Assembly (NCBI RefSeq): GCF_023195915.1
Contig: NZ_JALPRP010000001.1
Coordinates: 1,116,001 to 1,180,000, forward strand
Source of the DNA: Methanoculleus sp. 7T
Lineage (GTDB): Archaea; Halobacteriota; Methanomicrobia; Methanomicrobiales; Methanoculleaceae
DNA length: 64,000 nucleotides
Reading direction: 5' to 3'
Shown: one piece after another, positions 42,193 through 52,272 of the stretch
How positions within the stretch are numbered: the stretch's first letter is position 1
Layout of the letters: each line of letters opens with the position of its first letter
The notes under the pieces: model-generated
What the model was told of the DNA's origin: nothing
The model's input: only the letters and a program-made list of their open reading frames with translations
Databases searched by the model: none
Program-made: the position numbers and the translations under genes

Positions 42193-43326
42193 TTACGTCC
42201 GTCTCCAGGAGTAGTAGATAGCGCCGACGACGCCGATGGCAACGAGGACCGCGATGATGATGCCGGCTACCGGTATGCCGCCTTCGCTGTCTTTGACGGG
42301 CGCCGCCATACCGCCGACCTCGACCATCGTCGTCGTCGTGTAGCGGTTCCCGTCGCTGTCGCGGTACTCGACGACGATCGGAACCTCGGTCACGTTCGCA
42401 TCGGCTCGGAACGTCACCTCAAACGGGGAAGCGTCGTCCGGGTCAAGGGTGCCCACCACATAGACCCGATAGGGGTCGGTGGGGGTTGCAGGCGCACCGG
42501 GGGTGATGAGCACCGAGCGTGCCGCCTCAAGGCCCGCGTTCATGACGTCGCCCACGATCCGGTATCCGCCGGCCTCGGGCACGACCTCGACGTTGGTGAC
42601 GACCGGGTCAGCCTGCCGCTTGTCCTCGCCGAAGACGATCGGCAGCGCGAGATCGGCGGTGTGGGTGTTGATGCCGTTGCGCCAGACCACCTGGAAGGTG
42701 ACGTCGGTCTCCGCCGTCGGGGTCAGGTTGAAGACGACGGTCCCGGATCCGTCGGCCGGGAGAGCGCCGACGAATGCGCCGGTCGGGGTGGCCTTAAATC
42801 CGGTCCCCTGCGGGATCACCTGAACGCCCGATACGGCGTTCGGGCGGGGGTTGCCGACCTTGACGGTGATGTCGGCCGTCCTCCCTTCGGAGAAGGCGTC
42901 CGGCTTGCCGATCACCGATGCGGTGAGCGGGGTGTCCTCGACCTGCACCGGGATCGGGTAGCGGAGGTTGCCGCCGTCTTGGATGTCAAGGACGAACATG
43001 GGATAGAATGTCCCCTCCCCGGCATCGGCCCGGACGGTGAAGGTGAAGGTCTTGCTGTTCCCGGCGCCGATATCCCCGACCGACGGGTAGGAGTCGCTCA
43101 GTGCCACAACCCCGCTGCCGTAGAGCCTGGCGCTCCGAATAGTGACGCTCTCGGCGCCGTTGTTCTTGATCTCCACCGAGAGCGTCCCGGTGTCGCCCTT
43201 CATCAGGACCAGCGGGTCGATCGCGGAGGAGGTCACGGTGAGGTCTGCAGGGCCGGCCGAGGCCGGCGCCGCGATTGCGGCGACGATGCAGACAAGCGAG
43301 AGTAGAAACAGGTGAAATAACTTCAT
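42193..43326 (-). CDS. COG1361-type extracytoplasmic protein with Ig-like repeats
   Basis: The 377-residue protein has a signal peptide (LSLVCIVAAIAAPASA), about three beta-sandwich repeats of CARDB/NEW3 type (GTLSVEIKNNGAESVTIRS is the clearest) and a C-terminal membrane anchor (VAGIIIAVLVAIGVVGAIYY). Such proteins commonly accompany MacB-type transporters in methanogens. One nt separates it from the Yip1-like gene upstream and 5 nt from the ATPase gene downstream. It may present cargo to the transporter or stabilise it. Confidence 0.8.
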   Translation of the reverse strand: MKLFHLFLLSLVCIVAAIAAPASAGPADLTVTSSAIDPLVLMKGDTGTLSVEIKNNGAESVTIRSARLYGSGVVALSDSYPSVGDIGAGNSKTFTFTVRADAGEGTFYPMFVLDIQDGGNLRYPIPVQVEDTPLTASVIGKPDAFSEGRTADITVKVGNPRPNAVSGVQVIPQGTGFKATPTGAFVGALPADGSGTVVFNLTPTAETDVTFQVVWRNGINTHTADLALPIVFGEDKRQADPVVTNVEVVPEAGGYRIVGDVMNAGLEAARSVLITPGAPATPTDPYRVYVVGTLDPDDASPFEVTFRADANVTEVPIVVEYRDSDGNRYTTTTMVEVGGMAAPVKDSEGGIPVAGIIIAVLVAIGVVGAIYYSWRRT

Positions 43327-43327
43327 A

Positions 43328-43984
43328 TTACAGCCATCCGGTGAGTGTGATAAGCGTATAGACGATATAGAGCCCCACAGGTATCCCGACGGTAAGGGCC
43401 GCGTCCCGCGTGGAGAGGTTCCGTGCGTATTTCATGCCGAAGATCCAGATGTTCGCGCTCCAGACCACGAAGAGGATGCCCACGAGTCCGGCGACCTGCA
43501 TCAGGGGATCGGTCATCATGAGGTTGGTGAGGCTCTCCGTTACCTCCGCAATCTGTTCAGGGCTTGTTGCTGTCGGGACCGTCAGGCTCGATATGACCCG
43601 GTATAAGAAGGCGGCCCCGATGATACCCCCGAAGACCTGGGGCAGGAGCCCGTATCCCGTAACCTCCAGCGTCCGCTTAAACGATCCCTCGCCCTTGAAG
43701 AGCATCGAGAGGAGGTAGAAGACGCCGCTGTAGATGACCCATGACAGGAACCCCACGATGATTGCACCGACCACGGTGAACGCCACCATGACCGGCCCGA
43801 AGGCCTGCGCCTCCGCGGGGAGTAGCCCGATGATCATATTCGCCGTCAGTGCGGCCGAGACCGCACCGATAAGCCCGATGATGAACGCGATCAATGCGGG
43901 TATCTTCAGGCTCGGTTCGCTCTGCATACGTTCCTCAAAGAAACGTCCGGGGTTGAGCAGCACCCGGAGGAATCCGACATTCAT
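43328..43984 (-). CDS. Yip1-domain membrane protein
   Basis: The protein is 218 residues with about five membrane helices and the opening phrase LLNPGRFFEERM typical of archaeal/bacterial Yip1-domain proteins. It is the first gene of the four-gene transporter operon. A TATA-like ATATTTATC about 40 nt before the ATG at 43984 is the likely promoter. An extended frame upstream passes through that promoter and is not used. Its role in the transporter is unknown. Confidence 0.75.
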   Translation of the reverse strand: MNVGFLRVLLNPGRFFEERMQSEPSLKIPALIAFIIGLIGAVSAALTANMIIGLLPAEAQAFGPVMVAFTVVGAIIVGFLSWVIYSGVFYLLSMLFKGEGSFKRTLEVTGYGLLPQVFGGIIGAAFLYRVISSLTVPTATSPEQIAEVTESLTNLMMTDPLMQVAGLVGILFVVWSANIWIFGMKYARNLSTRDAALTVGIPVGLYIVYTLITLTGWL

Positions 43985-44170
43985 AATGATCAAATCTCGT
44001 ATACTCGTGGCATATGGGAGGGGATAAATATTCTCAGAAACCGGATCCGAGACAGCAGGAGTTTCCAGAAAAGATCCCGAAAATTTGCAGCGAATCATCG
44101 GTTGAACGATGATACGGCACGATCGAGTTTGCCTGAGAGCCGGGGCCCGCACGTAACTCGGACTGCCCGA

Positions 44171-45004
44171 TCACTCGGACAGACTCTCGTGCCGCCGGAG
44201 ATACTCCCGGATCTTCCGGGACTCCAGCCAACCGTTGTCAAGGTCCTTGACGATGGCGTTGATATTCCGGACCTCATCCGCAATCTTCTCGGCTCGGCCG
44301 TCCTCGATCAACTCAGCCATCCCCAGGATCACCTGCAACGGGTGGCGGATATGGTCGCCGAGGACGGCGAACTGCTCGATGTTCCGCTCGATCTGCCCGT
44401 AAGCACGTTCCCTTATCTCTTCGTCCCGCACCCGCTCCGTGACGTCCTGCGCCTGGAGCATGTAGCCGGCAGGGCGCCCGGCGCCGCCGGGACGGATGGG
44501 GGTGATCAGCAGGTCAAGGTAAACCGTCCCGCCGGCCGGGCTTCGATGGAGAACGGTGCGATGCACCGATCCGTCGCCGCGTAGGCGGCGCAGTTCACCC
44601 ATAGAAGCCGTATCCTTGAAGTGTTCACCCGACGAGCCGAGAAGGTCCTCTGCAGCCCGGTTCCTCATCACCAGCCGGCCTTCCGCGTCGTAGACCTCTA
44701 TCCCGATAGGCGACGCTTCAAAGACCGTCCGAAACCGTTCCTCACCCACACGGAGCGCCACCTCGACTTGCTGGCGCCGGAGGTTGGTGACGACCAGGGC
44801 GAGGGTCACCAGTACGACCACCGCTGCAGCCGCTACGAGGGTGCTGGAGAACGTGAGGAGCACCTCCGTGTGCTCGGGGGACGGAGCGCCTCCGGTAATC
44901 CCGTACGCCCCGCATGCGATACCGAACCCGGATACGCACAAGAACACGACCACGACAAAGAACGACCGCCGAGGGTCGACACCCCTGTACCAGTCAGATA
45001 CCAT
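44171..45004 (-). CDS. Membrane PAS protein with histidine-kinase dimerisation box only
   Basis: The 277-residue protein has two N-terminal membrane helices (about 15-35 and 50-72), a PAS domain (about 85-200; FRTVFEASPIGIEVYD) and a final helical region. That region's GDHIRHPLQVILGMAELI looks like the phospho-acceptor helix of histidine kinases. No ATP-binding HATPase domain follows and none is encoded next door. It could be phosphorylated by a partner kinase or act by binding. The region 43985-44170 beyond it is non-coding. Confidence 0.75.
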   Translation of the reverse strand: MVSDWYRGVDPRRSFFVVVVFLCVSGFGIACGAYGITGGAPSPEHTEVLLTFSSTLVAAAAVVVLVTLALVVTNLRRQQVEVALRVGEERFRTVFEASPIGIEVYDAEGRLVMRNRAAEDLLGSSGEHFKDTASMGELRRLRGDGSVHRTVLHRSPAGGTVYLDLLITPIRPGGAGRPAGYMLQAQDVTERVRDEEIRERAYGQIERNIEQFAVLGDHIRHPLQVILGMAELIEDGRAEKIADEVRNINAIVKDLDNGWLESRKIREYLRRHESLSE

Positions 45005-45143
45005 CCGCTCCCGCCTGCCGGGACCCGGGACCGACCTCCTCTTCGGAACCCCGCCCGGCTGCCGATCGGAAGAGGGTTGCCTATGAGTATATATATGTTC
45101 CCCTTACCCGATAAGAGGCGGGCAGTCCGGCCTCTGACGCCGG

Positions 45144-45809
45144 CTAGAGGTGGCCGAGTTCCCTCAGGCTCGCGTAGCCTTTCTTCGTGACGATGATGTG
45201 GTCGAGGACCCTGATGCCGAGGATCGACCCGGCCTCGACGAGTTGCCGCGTGATGCTTATGTCCTGAGCGGAGGGGTCGAGGGTGCCCGACGGATGGTTG
45301 TGCACCAGGACGACCGAGGCGGCGCGGTCGGTGATTGCTTCGGCAAAGACCTCACGGGGGTGGACAAGGCTCTGGTTCAGGATCCCGACGGTGACGGTCC
45401 GGCGCTCAATCACCTCGCCTGCACCGTTGAGTGTTATACAGAAGAAGTACTCTTGTTTCTTATCCCGCCACTCCGCGACCAAGGGGAGGACATCCCTAGG
45501 ACACGTGACCCGGTGCTCCGAAAGGTCGTCATTCAGGTAACGCCGTCCGAGTTCGAAACAGGCCATGATCTCACAGGCTTTCGCAGAACCGACACCGTCT
45601 ATCGAAAGGAGGTCTTCATACGAAGGATTGCCGTCCGCACGCTTCAGGTAGCGCTCCACGTCGCCGGCGACCTGCGAGACGTCTCGCCCTTTGACGCCGC
45701 GCCCAAGGAGGAGGGCGATCAGTTCGACGTCGGTGAGAGCCTTCGCTCCTCGTTCAGCCAGTTTCTCGCGCGGGCGATCATGGTTCGGGAGATCACGCAT
45801 CTTCTTCAT
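45144..45809 (-). CDS. radC: RadC family JAB/MPN-domain protein
   Basis: The 221-residue protein has a helix-hairpin-helix region (about 10-85; ALTDVELIALLLGRG and LSIDGVGSAKA). A JAB/JAMM domain follows, with the full metal motif HNHPSGTLDPSAQD (about 168-181). The family is widespread in bacteria, and its once-claimed repair role is not supported. Its biological function remains open. In archaea it is less common. Single gene, convergent with nothing close by. The ATG at 45809 is the best start. Confidence 0.85.
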   Translation of the reverse strand: MKKMRDLPNHDRPREKLAERGAKALTDVELIALLLGRGVKGRDVSQVAGDVERYLKRADGNPSYEDLLSIDGVGSAKACEIMACFELGRRYLNDDLSEHRVTCPRDVLPLVAEWRDKKQEYFFCITLNGAGEVIERRTVTVGILNQSLVHPREVFAEAITDRAASVVLVHNHPSGTLDPSAQDISITRQLVEAGSILGIRVLDHIIVTKKGYASLRELGHL

Positions 45810-46005
45810 GCTTGTTCATCCCTAACGGTTCCTTGATGGTCGGTTTTGATCCCGGAACATGTATACGTTGCCAATCGATCCGCGGTACCGGACGGGTGCT
45901 GCTTGCCGGGAGGGGTGACAGCAGGGGCGGATATCCCTCTGGGGCGGAGAGGTTCACAGACCACTATCGAAACCCTTTTGTTCGGCGACCGCTATCACTC
46001 ACGAA

Positions 46006-47649
46006 ATGGATCTCCCCTGGAAGAGCCCCGAGACTTGGTGCAGGAAGGGACGGACATACTGTGAGCAGGGGCAGTACGATCGGGCCGTCGAGTGCTACGA
46101 CCGGGCAATCAAACTGGACGCCGACGCCGCCGATGCCTGGCACCAGAAAGGCCTTGCCCTCAACATCGCCCGGCGGTACCGGGAGGCGGCCGAATGCTTT
46201 GATCAGGCCATCAGGATCGACCCGACCAGCGCCGGGCTCTGGTGCGCCCGGGGGCAGGCGCTCTACAACCTCAAACAGTACCAGGAAGCCGCCGAGTACT
46301 GCGGCCAGGCGGTGAAACTCGCACCGGACTCGGCTGACGCCTGGCTCATCCGGGGGCACGCTTTCAAGAGCATGGGGCGAACCCTTGATGCGATCGCCTG
46401 CTACGACCGCGTCGTCGCCATCGAACCGGGGCGGGTGGAGGCTTGGCTCGCCAGGGGAACGGCGCTTGCCGTTGAGCGGCGGTACGACGCGGCGATCGAC
46501 TGTTATAACCGGGTCATCACGCTCGATCCCGGGAACGCAAACGCCTTGTACGCCAAAGGGACGATCCAAGTCCTCCTCTCTCGGTACAACGACGCCCTCG
46601 CCTCCTACGATCAAACCATCGCCATCGACCCGAACCACGCCGATGCTTGGTACGCCAGAGGATGCACGCTTGCGGTGCTGATGCGCTACGGGGAGGCGGT
46701 CGGGTGTTTCGACCGGGCGCTCGCCGTCCGTCCCAACGACGCCGACGCTTGGTACCATAAGGGCAGGGCGCTGCACCGCTTGGAGCGCTACGAGGAGGCG
46801 ATCGGATGCTATGAGCAGGCGTTCCGGATCAGGCCCGACCACACCGGGATATGGTACCATAAAGGCACGGCGTTGAAGAGACTGAAGCGCTACGACCTAG
46901 CACTCGTCTGTTTCGACCGGGCGCTCAAGGAAAACGCCGTCGACGCCGGGATATGGTACCAGAAAGGCCTTGTCCTCTTCACCCTGAAGCGCTATGGGGA
47001 GGCGATCGAGTGCTTCGACCAGGCGCTCAGGGTCGGAAACGGCCACACGGACGCGTATTACTACCGGGGCGAGAGTTACTACGCCCTTGGGGACTACGGG
47101 GCGGCGGTCGCCTGCTACCAGGCCGTGGTCCGGATGACGCCGGAGAACGCCGTCGCCTGGAACAACTACGGAAACGCACTCTACCGACTCGAACGCTACG
47201 AAGAGGCGCTCGTCTGCTACGAACGGGCGCTCGAGATCGACCCGGAGAACCGCGGGGTCTGGAACAACAAGGCCAACGTCCTCTCGATCCTCTCGCACTA
47301 CGACAAGGCGCTGGCCTGCTACGACCAGGAACTCCGCGCCCACCCGGAGAACGCAGACGCCTGGTACAAAAAAGGCCTTGCGCTCTTCATACTCGGGCGG
47401 TACGGCGAGGCCGTCACCTGCTACACCCGGGCGCTCGAGACCGATCCCGCGAAGGCGGAGGTCTGGAGCATGAAAGGAAACGCCCTCGTGATCATGGAGC
47501 GCTCTGAGGAGGCGATCGGCTGTTACGACCGGGCACTCGCCGCGAACCCCGACGACGCCGACGCGCTCAAGGGGAAGGCGATGGCGCTCGTCTATCTCGA
47601 CCGCTCCGCCGAGGCGGTCAAATATTACGAGAGGCTGCAGCAGCTGTAG
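46006..47649 (+). CDS. Tetratricopeptide repeat protein (16 repeats)
   Basis: This 547-residue protein is made almost wholly of 34-residue TPR units, each built on a 'W-x3-G-x2-L-x3-x-R-Y-x-EAI-x-CYDRA-x-x-x-x-P' plan. There are about 16 repeats with no other domain and no signal peptide, so it is a cytoplasmic protein-binding scaffold. A high number of Trp and Cys at fixed positions is notable. It stands alone between RadC and the aminotransferase operon. Partners are unknown. Confidence 0.88.
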   Translation: MDLPWKSPETWCRKGRTYCEQGQYDRAVECYDRAIKLDADAADAWHQKGLALNIARRYREAAECFDQAIRIDPTSAGLWCARGQALYNLKQYQEAAEYCGQAVKLAPDSADAWLIRGHAFKSMGRTLDAIACYDRVVAIEPGRVEAWLARGTALAVERRYDAAIDCYNRVITLDPGNANALYAKGTIQVLLSRYNDALASYDQTIAIDPNHADAWYARGCTLAVLMRYGEAVGCFDRALAVRPNDADAWYHKGRALHRLERYEEAIGCYEQAFRIRPDHTGIWYHKGTALKRLKRYDLALVCFDRALKENAVDAGIWYQKGLVLFTLKRYGEAIECFDQALRVGNGHTDAYYYRGESYYALGDYGAAVACYQAVVRMTPENAVAWNNYGNALYRLERYEEALVCYERALEIDPENRGVWNNKANVLSILSHYDKALACYDQELRAHPENADAWYKKGLALFILGRYGEAVTCYTRALETDPAKAEVWSMKGNALVIMERSEEAIGCYDRALAANPDDADALKGKAMALVYLDRSAEAVKYYERLQQL

Positions 47650-47748
47650 CGGCGGGCCGCGACGTCCGAAGGGAATACGCGCCCGAAAACGCAACGAGTA
47701 GGACTCCGTCTCCGTGCCCGTCGCGATTTTTGGAAAAAGAGGGGGATC

Positions 47749-48879
47749 TTAAACGCGCGCTATCCGCTCGATCGCAACCTTCAGGTTCTCCATCGAGGTC
47801 GCGTAGGAGACCCGGAGCCAGCCGGGGGTGCCGAACGCAGTCCCCGGCGTGACCGCCACGTGGGCGTCGTGGAGCCATGAGCGGGCGATCGCCATGTCGT
47901 CGCCCCCGACGTTGACGTAGGCGTAGAAGGCGCCGTCCGCCGGGGCGGTGGCGTAGCCGAGGTCGGAGAACGCCGGGATGATATAGTCGCGCCGGCGCTC
48001 GAACTCGCGGCGCATCTCTTCGACGCAGTCCTGGCTGCCCCGGAGGGCGGCGACCGCACCGAACATCGCAAACGTCGTCGGGTGCGATATGGTGTGCTGC
48101 TGCACCTTCTCCATCTGCCGGATGACCGCCCGCGGAGCAACCGCGTAGCCGATCCGCCACCCGGTCATCGCGTAGGCCTTTGAGAACCCGTTGACCGTGA
48201 TCGTCCGCTCCGCCATCTCCGGCAAGGAGGCGAGAGATACCGGCTTCTTCCCGTAGACCAGTTTCTCGTAGATCTCGTCGGAGAGCGCGAAGAGGTCGTG
48301 GTCGCGGCAGATGTCGGCGATCAGGCGGAGGGAGTCCGCATTCAGCACCGCGCCGGAGGGGTTCGAGGGGGAGTTGACCACGATCATCTTTGTCCGGGGG
48401 CCGACGGCCTCAAGAAGGGTGTCGTCGACCTGGAAGGTTGTAGGGGAGAGGGCGTGGTGCCGGACGCTCGCGCCCGCAATCCTGGCGCAGGGCTCGTAGG
48501 AGACCCAGGAGGGGTCGAGGATGAGCACTTCGTCCTCCGGGTTCAGCACGGCCTCCATCGCCTCGTAGATGGCGTCTTTCGCACCGCAGGTGACGATCAC
48601 CTCATCCTGTTTTGCGGCAAACCCGTTCTCCCTGGTGATCTTCTCGGCGATCGCCGCCGTCAGGTCCGGGATCCCGGCGCTCGGAGCGTAGTGGGTCTCG
48701 CCGCGGCGGAGGGCTTCGATGCAGGCGTCCTTGATGTGCTGCGGCGTATCGAAATCAGGCTCGCCGATGGAGAGGCTGATGACGTCGACGCCCTCCTGCG
48801 CCATCCGCTTTGCCGCGTTCGATATCTCGATGGTTGCGGAGGGTGCAATGCCCGCAATCTTCTCTGATAGGCCCCTCAT
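47749..48879 (-). CDS. Class I aminotransferase (aspartate aminotransferase family)
   Basis: The 376-residue PLP enzyme has the lysine motif [16 protein letters not shown] (about residues 225-240) and [10 protein letters not shown]. It belongs to the aspartate/aromatic aminotransferase group. Its precise donor and acceptor cannot be told from sequence. Its ATG overlaps the ribH stop by 4 nt, so it is the last gene of an operon with class V aminotransferase, ribC and ribH. There is a T-rich stretch beyond its stop near 47725-47745. Confidence 0.85.
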   Translation of the reverse strand: MRGLSEKIAGIAPSATIEISNAAKRMAQEGVDVISLSIGEPDFDTPQHIKDACIEALRRGETHYAPSAGIPDLTAAIAEKITRENGFAAKQDEVIVTCGAKDAIYEAMEAVLNPEDEVLILDPSWVSYEPCARIAGASVRHHALSPTTFQVDDTLLEAVGPRTKMIVVNSPSNPSGAVLNADSLRLIADICRDHDLFALSDEIYEKLVYGKKPVSLASLPEMAERTITVNGFSKAYAMTGWRIGYAVAPRAVIRQMEKVQQHTISHPTTFAMFGAVAALRGSQDCVEEMRREFERRRDYIIPAFSDLGYATAPADGAFYAYVNVGGDDMAIARSWLHDAHVAVTPGTAFGTPGWLRVSYATSMENLKVAIERIARV

Positions 48880-49283
48880 CCCAATCGCTGGACCATCTTC
48901 ACTGCCGACTCAACGGCGCGCTTGGCGTAGTCGATACGCTCGGTCGCTTCCATCCGGGTCATCCCAGGCCCGGATATCCCGAGAGAGACGGGCTTGCCGT
49001 ACTCAAGCGAGAGGTCGATGATCTTACGCGCCGCATGCTGGACGACGATCTCGTCGTGCTGGGTGGCGCCCTCGATGACGCACCCGACGGTGACGACCGC
49101 GTCGACTTCCCCCGCGGCGAGCATCTTCTTGATGGCAAGCGGCATATCGTAGGCGCCGGGGACGTAGATCGTCTCGGTCACCTCGGCCCCGAGGAAGCTC
49201 GCGTGCTCCCGCGCCTCGATCTCCATCATGTAGGTGATGTCACGGTTGAACTCCGCGACGACAAATCCAAGTTTTACCGTCAT
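48876..49283 (-). CDS. ribH: 6,7-dimethyl-8-ribityllumazine synthase
   Basis: The 135-residue enzyme condenses the ribityl pyrimidine with dihydroxybutanone phosphate, the penultimate step to riboflavin (and F420 precursors share the pyrimidine). It has the motifs [10 protein letters not shown] at the start, [24 protein letters not shown] and GISGPGMT. I chose the ATG at 49283 because GGAAGG precedes it. The frame upstream is not conserved. It couples to the aminotransferase gene downstream. Confidence 0.93.
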   Translation of the reverse strand: MTVKLGFVVAEFNRDITYMMEIEAREHASFLGAEVTETIYVPGAYDMPLAIKKMLAAGEVDAVVTVGCVIEGATQHDEIVVQHAARKIIDLSLEYGKPVSLGISGPGMTRMEATERIDYAKRAVESAVKMVQRLG

Positions 49284-49342
49284 GTTAATCCTTCCCGTGG
49301 TACTACTCGCACCGGATATCAGATAATCCTCTCTTTTTCGCA

Positions 49343-50934
<1,592 letters not shown>

Positions 50935-51070
50935 GAGAGATCAGTCCATATCGTCTCGTCGAGGACAGACGCTGTTACCGCAAAAGTTGTTTGATGTGGA
51001 TTCATATCAACCTCTCCACCGTGCGATATCGACAGAGAGATGAGGAGGCAGGGGCATACCGAAGGGAGAT

Positions 51071-51463
51071 ATGGTTGATGTCGCGGTGATCTGTGGTTCC
51101 GCCTCGGATGCCTCCGTGGCGGAGAAGGTGTTTGCGGTCCTGAAGGAGCACGGCGTATCCTACGATTACCGAGTGATCTCGGCGCACCGTGACCCGGAGA
51201 AGTTGGACGAATACGTGAAGGGGAGCACCGCCCGCGTCTTCATCGGGATCGCCGGGCTCTCTGCGGCTCTTCCCGGCGTGATCGCCTCAAAAACAGACCG
51301 GCCGGTGATCGGCGTTCCCGTGAGCGGGAAACTGATGGGCCTCGACGCACTCCTCTCGATCGTCCAGATGCCAAGAGGCGTCCCGGTGGCCTGCGTCGGC
51401 TTGGATAACGGCGAGAACGCCGCCCTGCTCGCGGTCAGGATCCTCGGCGCGGGACGCGCCTGA
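51071..51463 (+). CDS. purE: N5-carboxyaminoimidazole ribonucleotide mutase (or AIR carboxylase)
   Basis: The 130-residue protein has the PurE start [15 protein letters not shown], the active-site SAHRDPE and [11 protein letters not shown]. It acts in purine synthesis to form CAIR. It is a class I/II borderline, and archaeal PurE often acts alone on AIR plus CO2. There is no purK next to it. The T-run right after the stop (ACTTTTTTGC) could terminate transcription before the next gene. Confidence 0.9.
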   Translation: MVDVAVICGSASDASVAEKVFAVLKEHGVSYDYRVISAHRDPEKLDEYVKGSTARVFIGIAGLSAALPGVIASKTDRPVIGVPVSGKLMGLDALLSIVQMPRGVPVACVGLDNGENAALLAVRILGAGRA

Positions 51464-51500
51464 CGTAACTTTTTTGCACCCGCACGTACGGGTTCAGGGT

Positions 51501-51908
51501 ATGAAGCAGAGAGTACTTTTCATCGGCACGAACAACGCCGCCCGGACTCAGATGGCTGAAGGATACCTCCGCGCCCGCTACGGCGACCGCTACGAGGCCT
51601 GCTCCGCCGGGACCGCTCCCACCGCCCTCGACCCTCGGGCCGCAAGGGTGATGGGCGAGATCGGGGCCGGGATCGCCGGCCAACGGGCGAAAGACATCGC
51701 CTTGTTCGACGAAAAAGAGATGGACTACGTGGTCGCGCTCTGTTCCGGCGGCGTCTGCCCGATGTTCCCTTGGGCGAAGGAGACGATCCACGCCGACTTC
51801 CCGGACCCGACCAAAGCCACGGGGACCGCCGATAAGGTCCTTGCGGCCTACCGGCGGAGCCGGGACGCAATAGCCGCTTGGATCGACGAGCGGTTCGGCG
51901 GAAAGTGA
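51501..51908 (+). CDS. ArsC-like low-molecular-weight phosphatase-fold protein lacking the catalytic cysteine
   Basis: The protein is 135 residues with the arsenate reductase/LMW phosphatase fold: VLFIGTNNAARTQMAEGYL, then a late DFPDPTKATG. In active members the P-loop reads C-x5-R. Here the first residue is Gly (GTNNAAR), encoded by GGC where TGC would give Cys. The two cysteines of the later loop (LCSGGVCPMFPW), which serve as resolving cysteines in thioredoxin-type ArsC, are kept. The protein cannot use the standard mechanism and may bind an oxyanion or regulate. The ATG at 51501 follows a GGGT stretch. Confidence 0.8.
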   Translation: MKQRVLFIGTNNAARTQMAEGYLRARYGDRYEACSAGTAPTALDPRAARVMGEIGAGIAGQRAKDIALFDEKEMDYVVALCSGGVCPMFPWAKETIHADFPDPTKATGTADKVLAAYRRSRDAIAAWIDERFGGK

Positions 51909-52272
51909 AAACGCCCGGTGCAGTGAGCACCTGGCTAGGGTTTTCCCCAACTTGTCCCCATGCAGTGGACCGTGGGGGTATCCGCAGTCCCTACCCCGCC
52001 TGGCCCTCCGGGCGGGAGCAGCACGAGGCGATAAGCGATGTTTCGGTAGGAACTGAACTCAAGCGCCGGAGGTGCACAGGCCCGGATACCCCAGGAAGGG
52101 GGAGGAAAACCGGATTGAGCGAAAATTAGATCGTTATAGGGTTATAACGCCCCGATCTGGAGAAAACCGCAGATCCGGGACCATTCGGAGACGACCTCCC
52201 GGAAAAGGGCAGATAGAGGTTTCAAGAAAGCCGGAATGTAAAAATGACCGGGCTAAACCCCCGAAAACTCCT
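51909..52272. ncRNA. Structured intergenic region, possible non-coding RNA (strand uncertain)
   Basis: The 364 nt between convergent ArsC-like and ThiC genes hold no credible ORF but nested complementarity. GGGGTATCCG (51975-51984) pairs with CGGATACCCC (52083-52092). Just inside, CAGTCCCTACC (51985-51995) pairs with GGTAGGAACTG (52045-52055) with one mismatch. Further hairpins are CCCGCC/GGCGGG (51995-52016) and GCGCC-GGA-GGTGC (52063-52075). The AT-rich GTTATAACCCTATAACG near 52137-52153 could be a promoter for the minus strand. I cannot assign it to SRP RNA, RNase P or any known class. Confidence 0.45.

Noticed and set aside
51909-52272. SRP RNA or RNase P RNA
   Set aside because: A GGGAGCAGC stretch (52014-52022) recalls SRP helix 8, but the matching 5' side and tetraloop are not in place. 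No conserved RNase P regions are seen. I list it only as an unassigned structured region.
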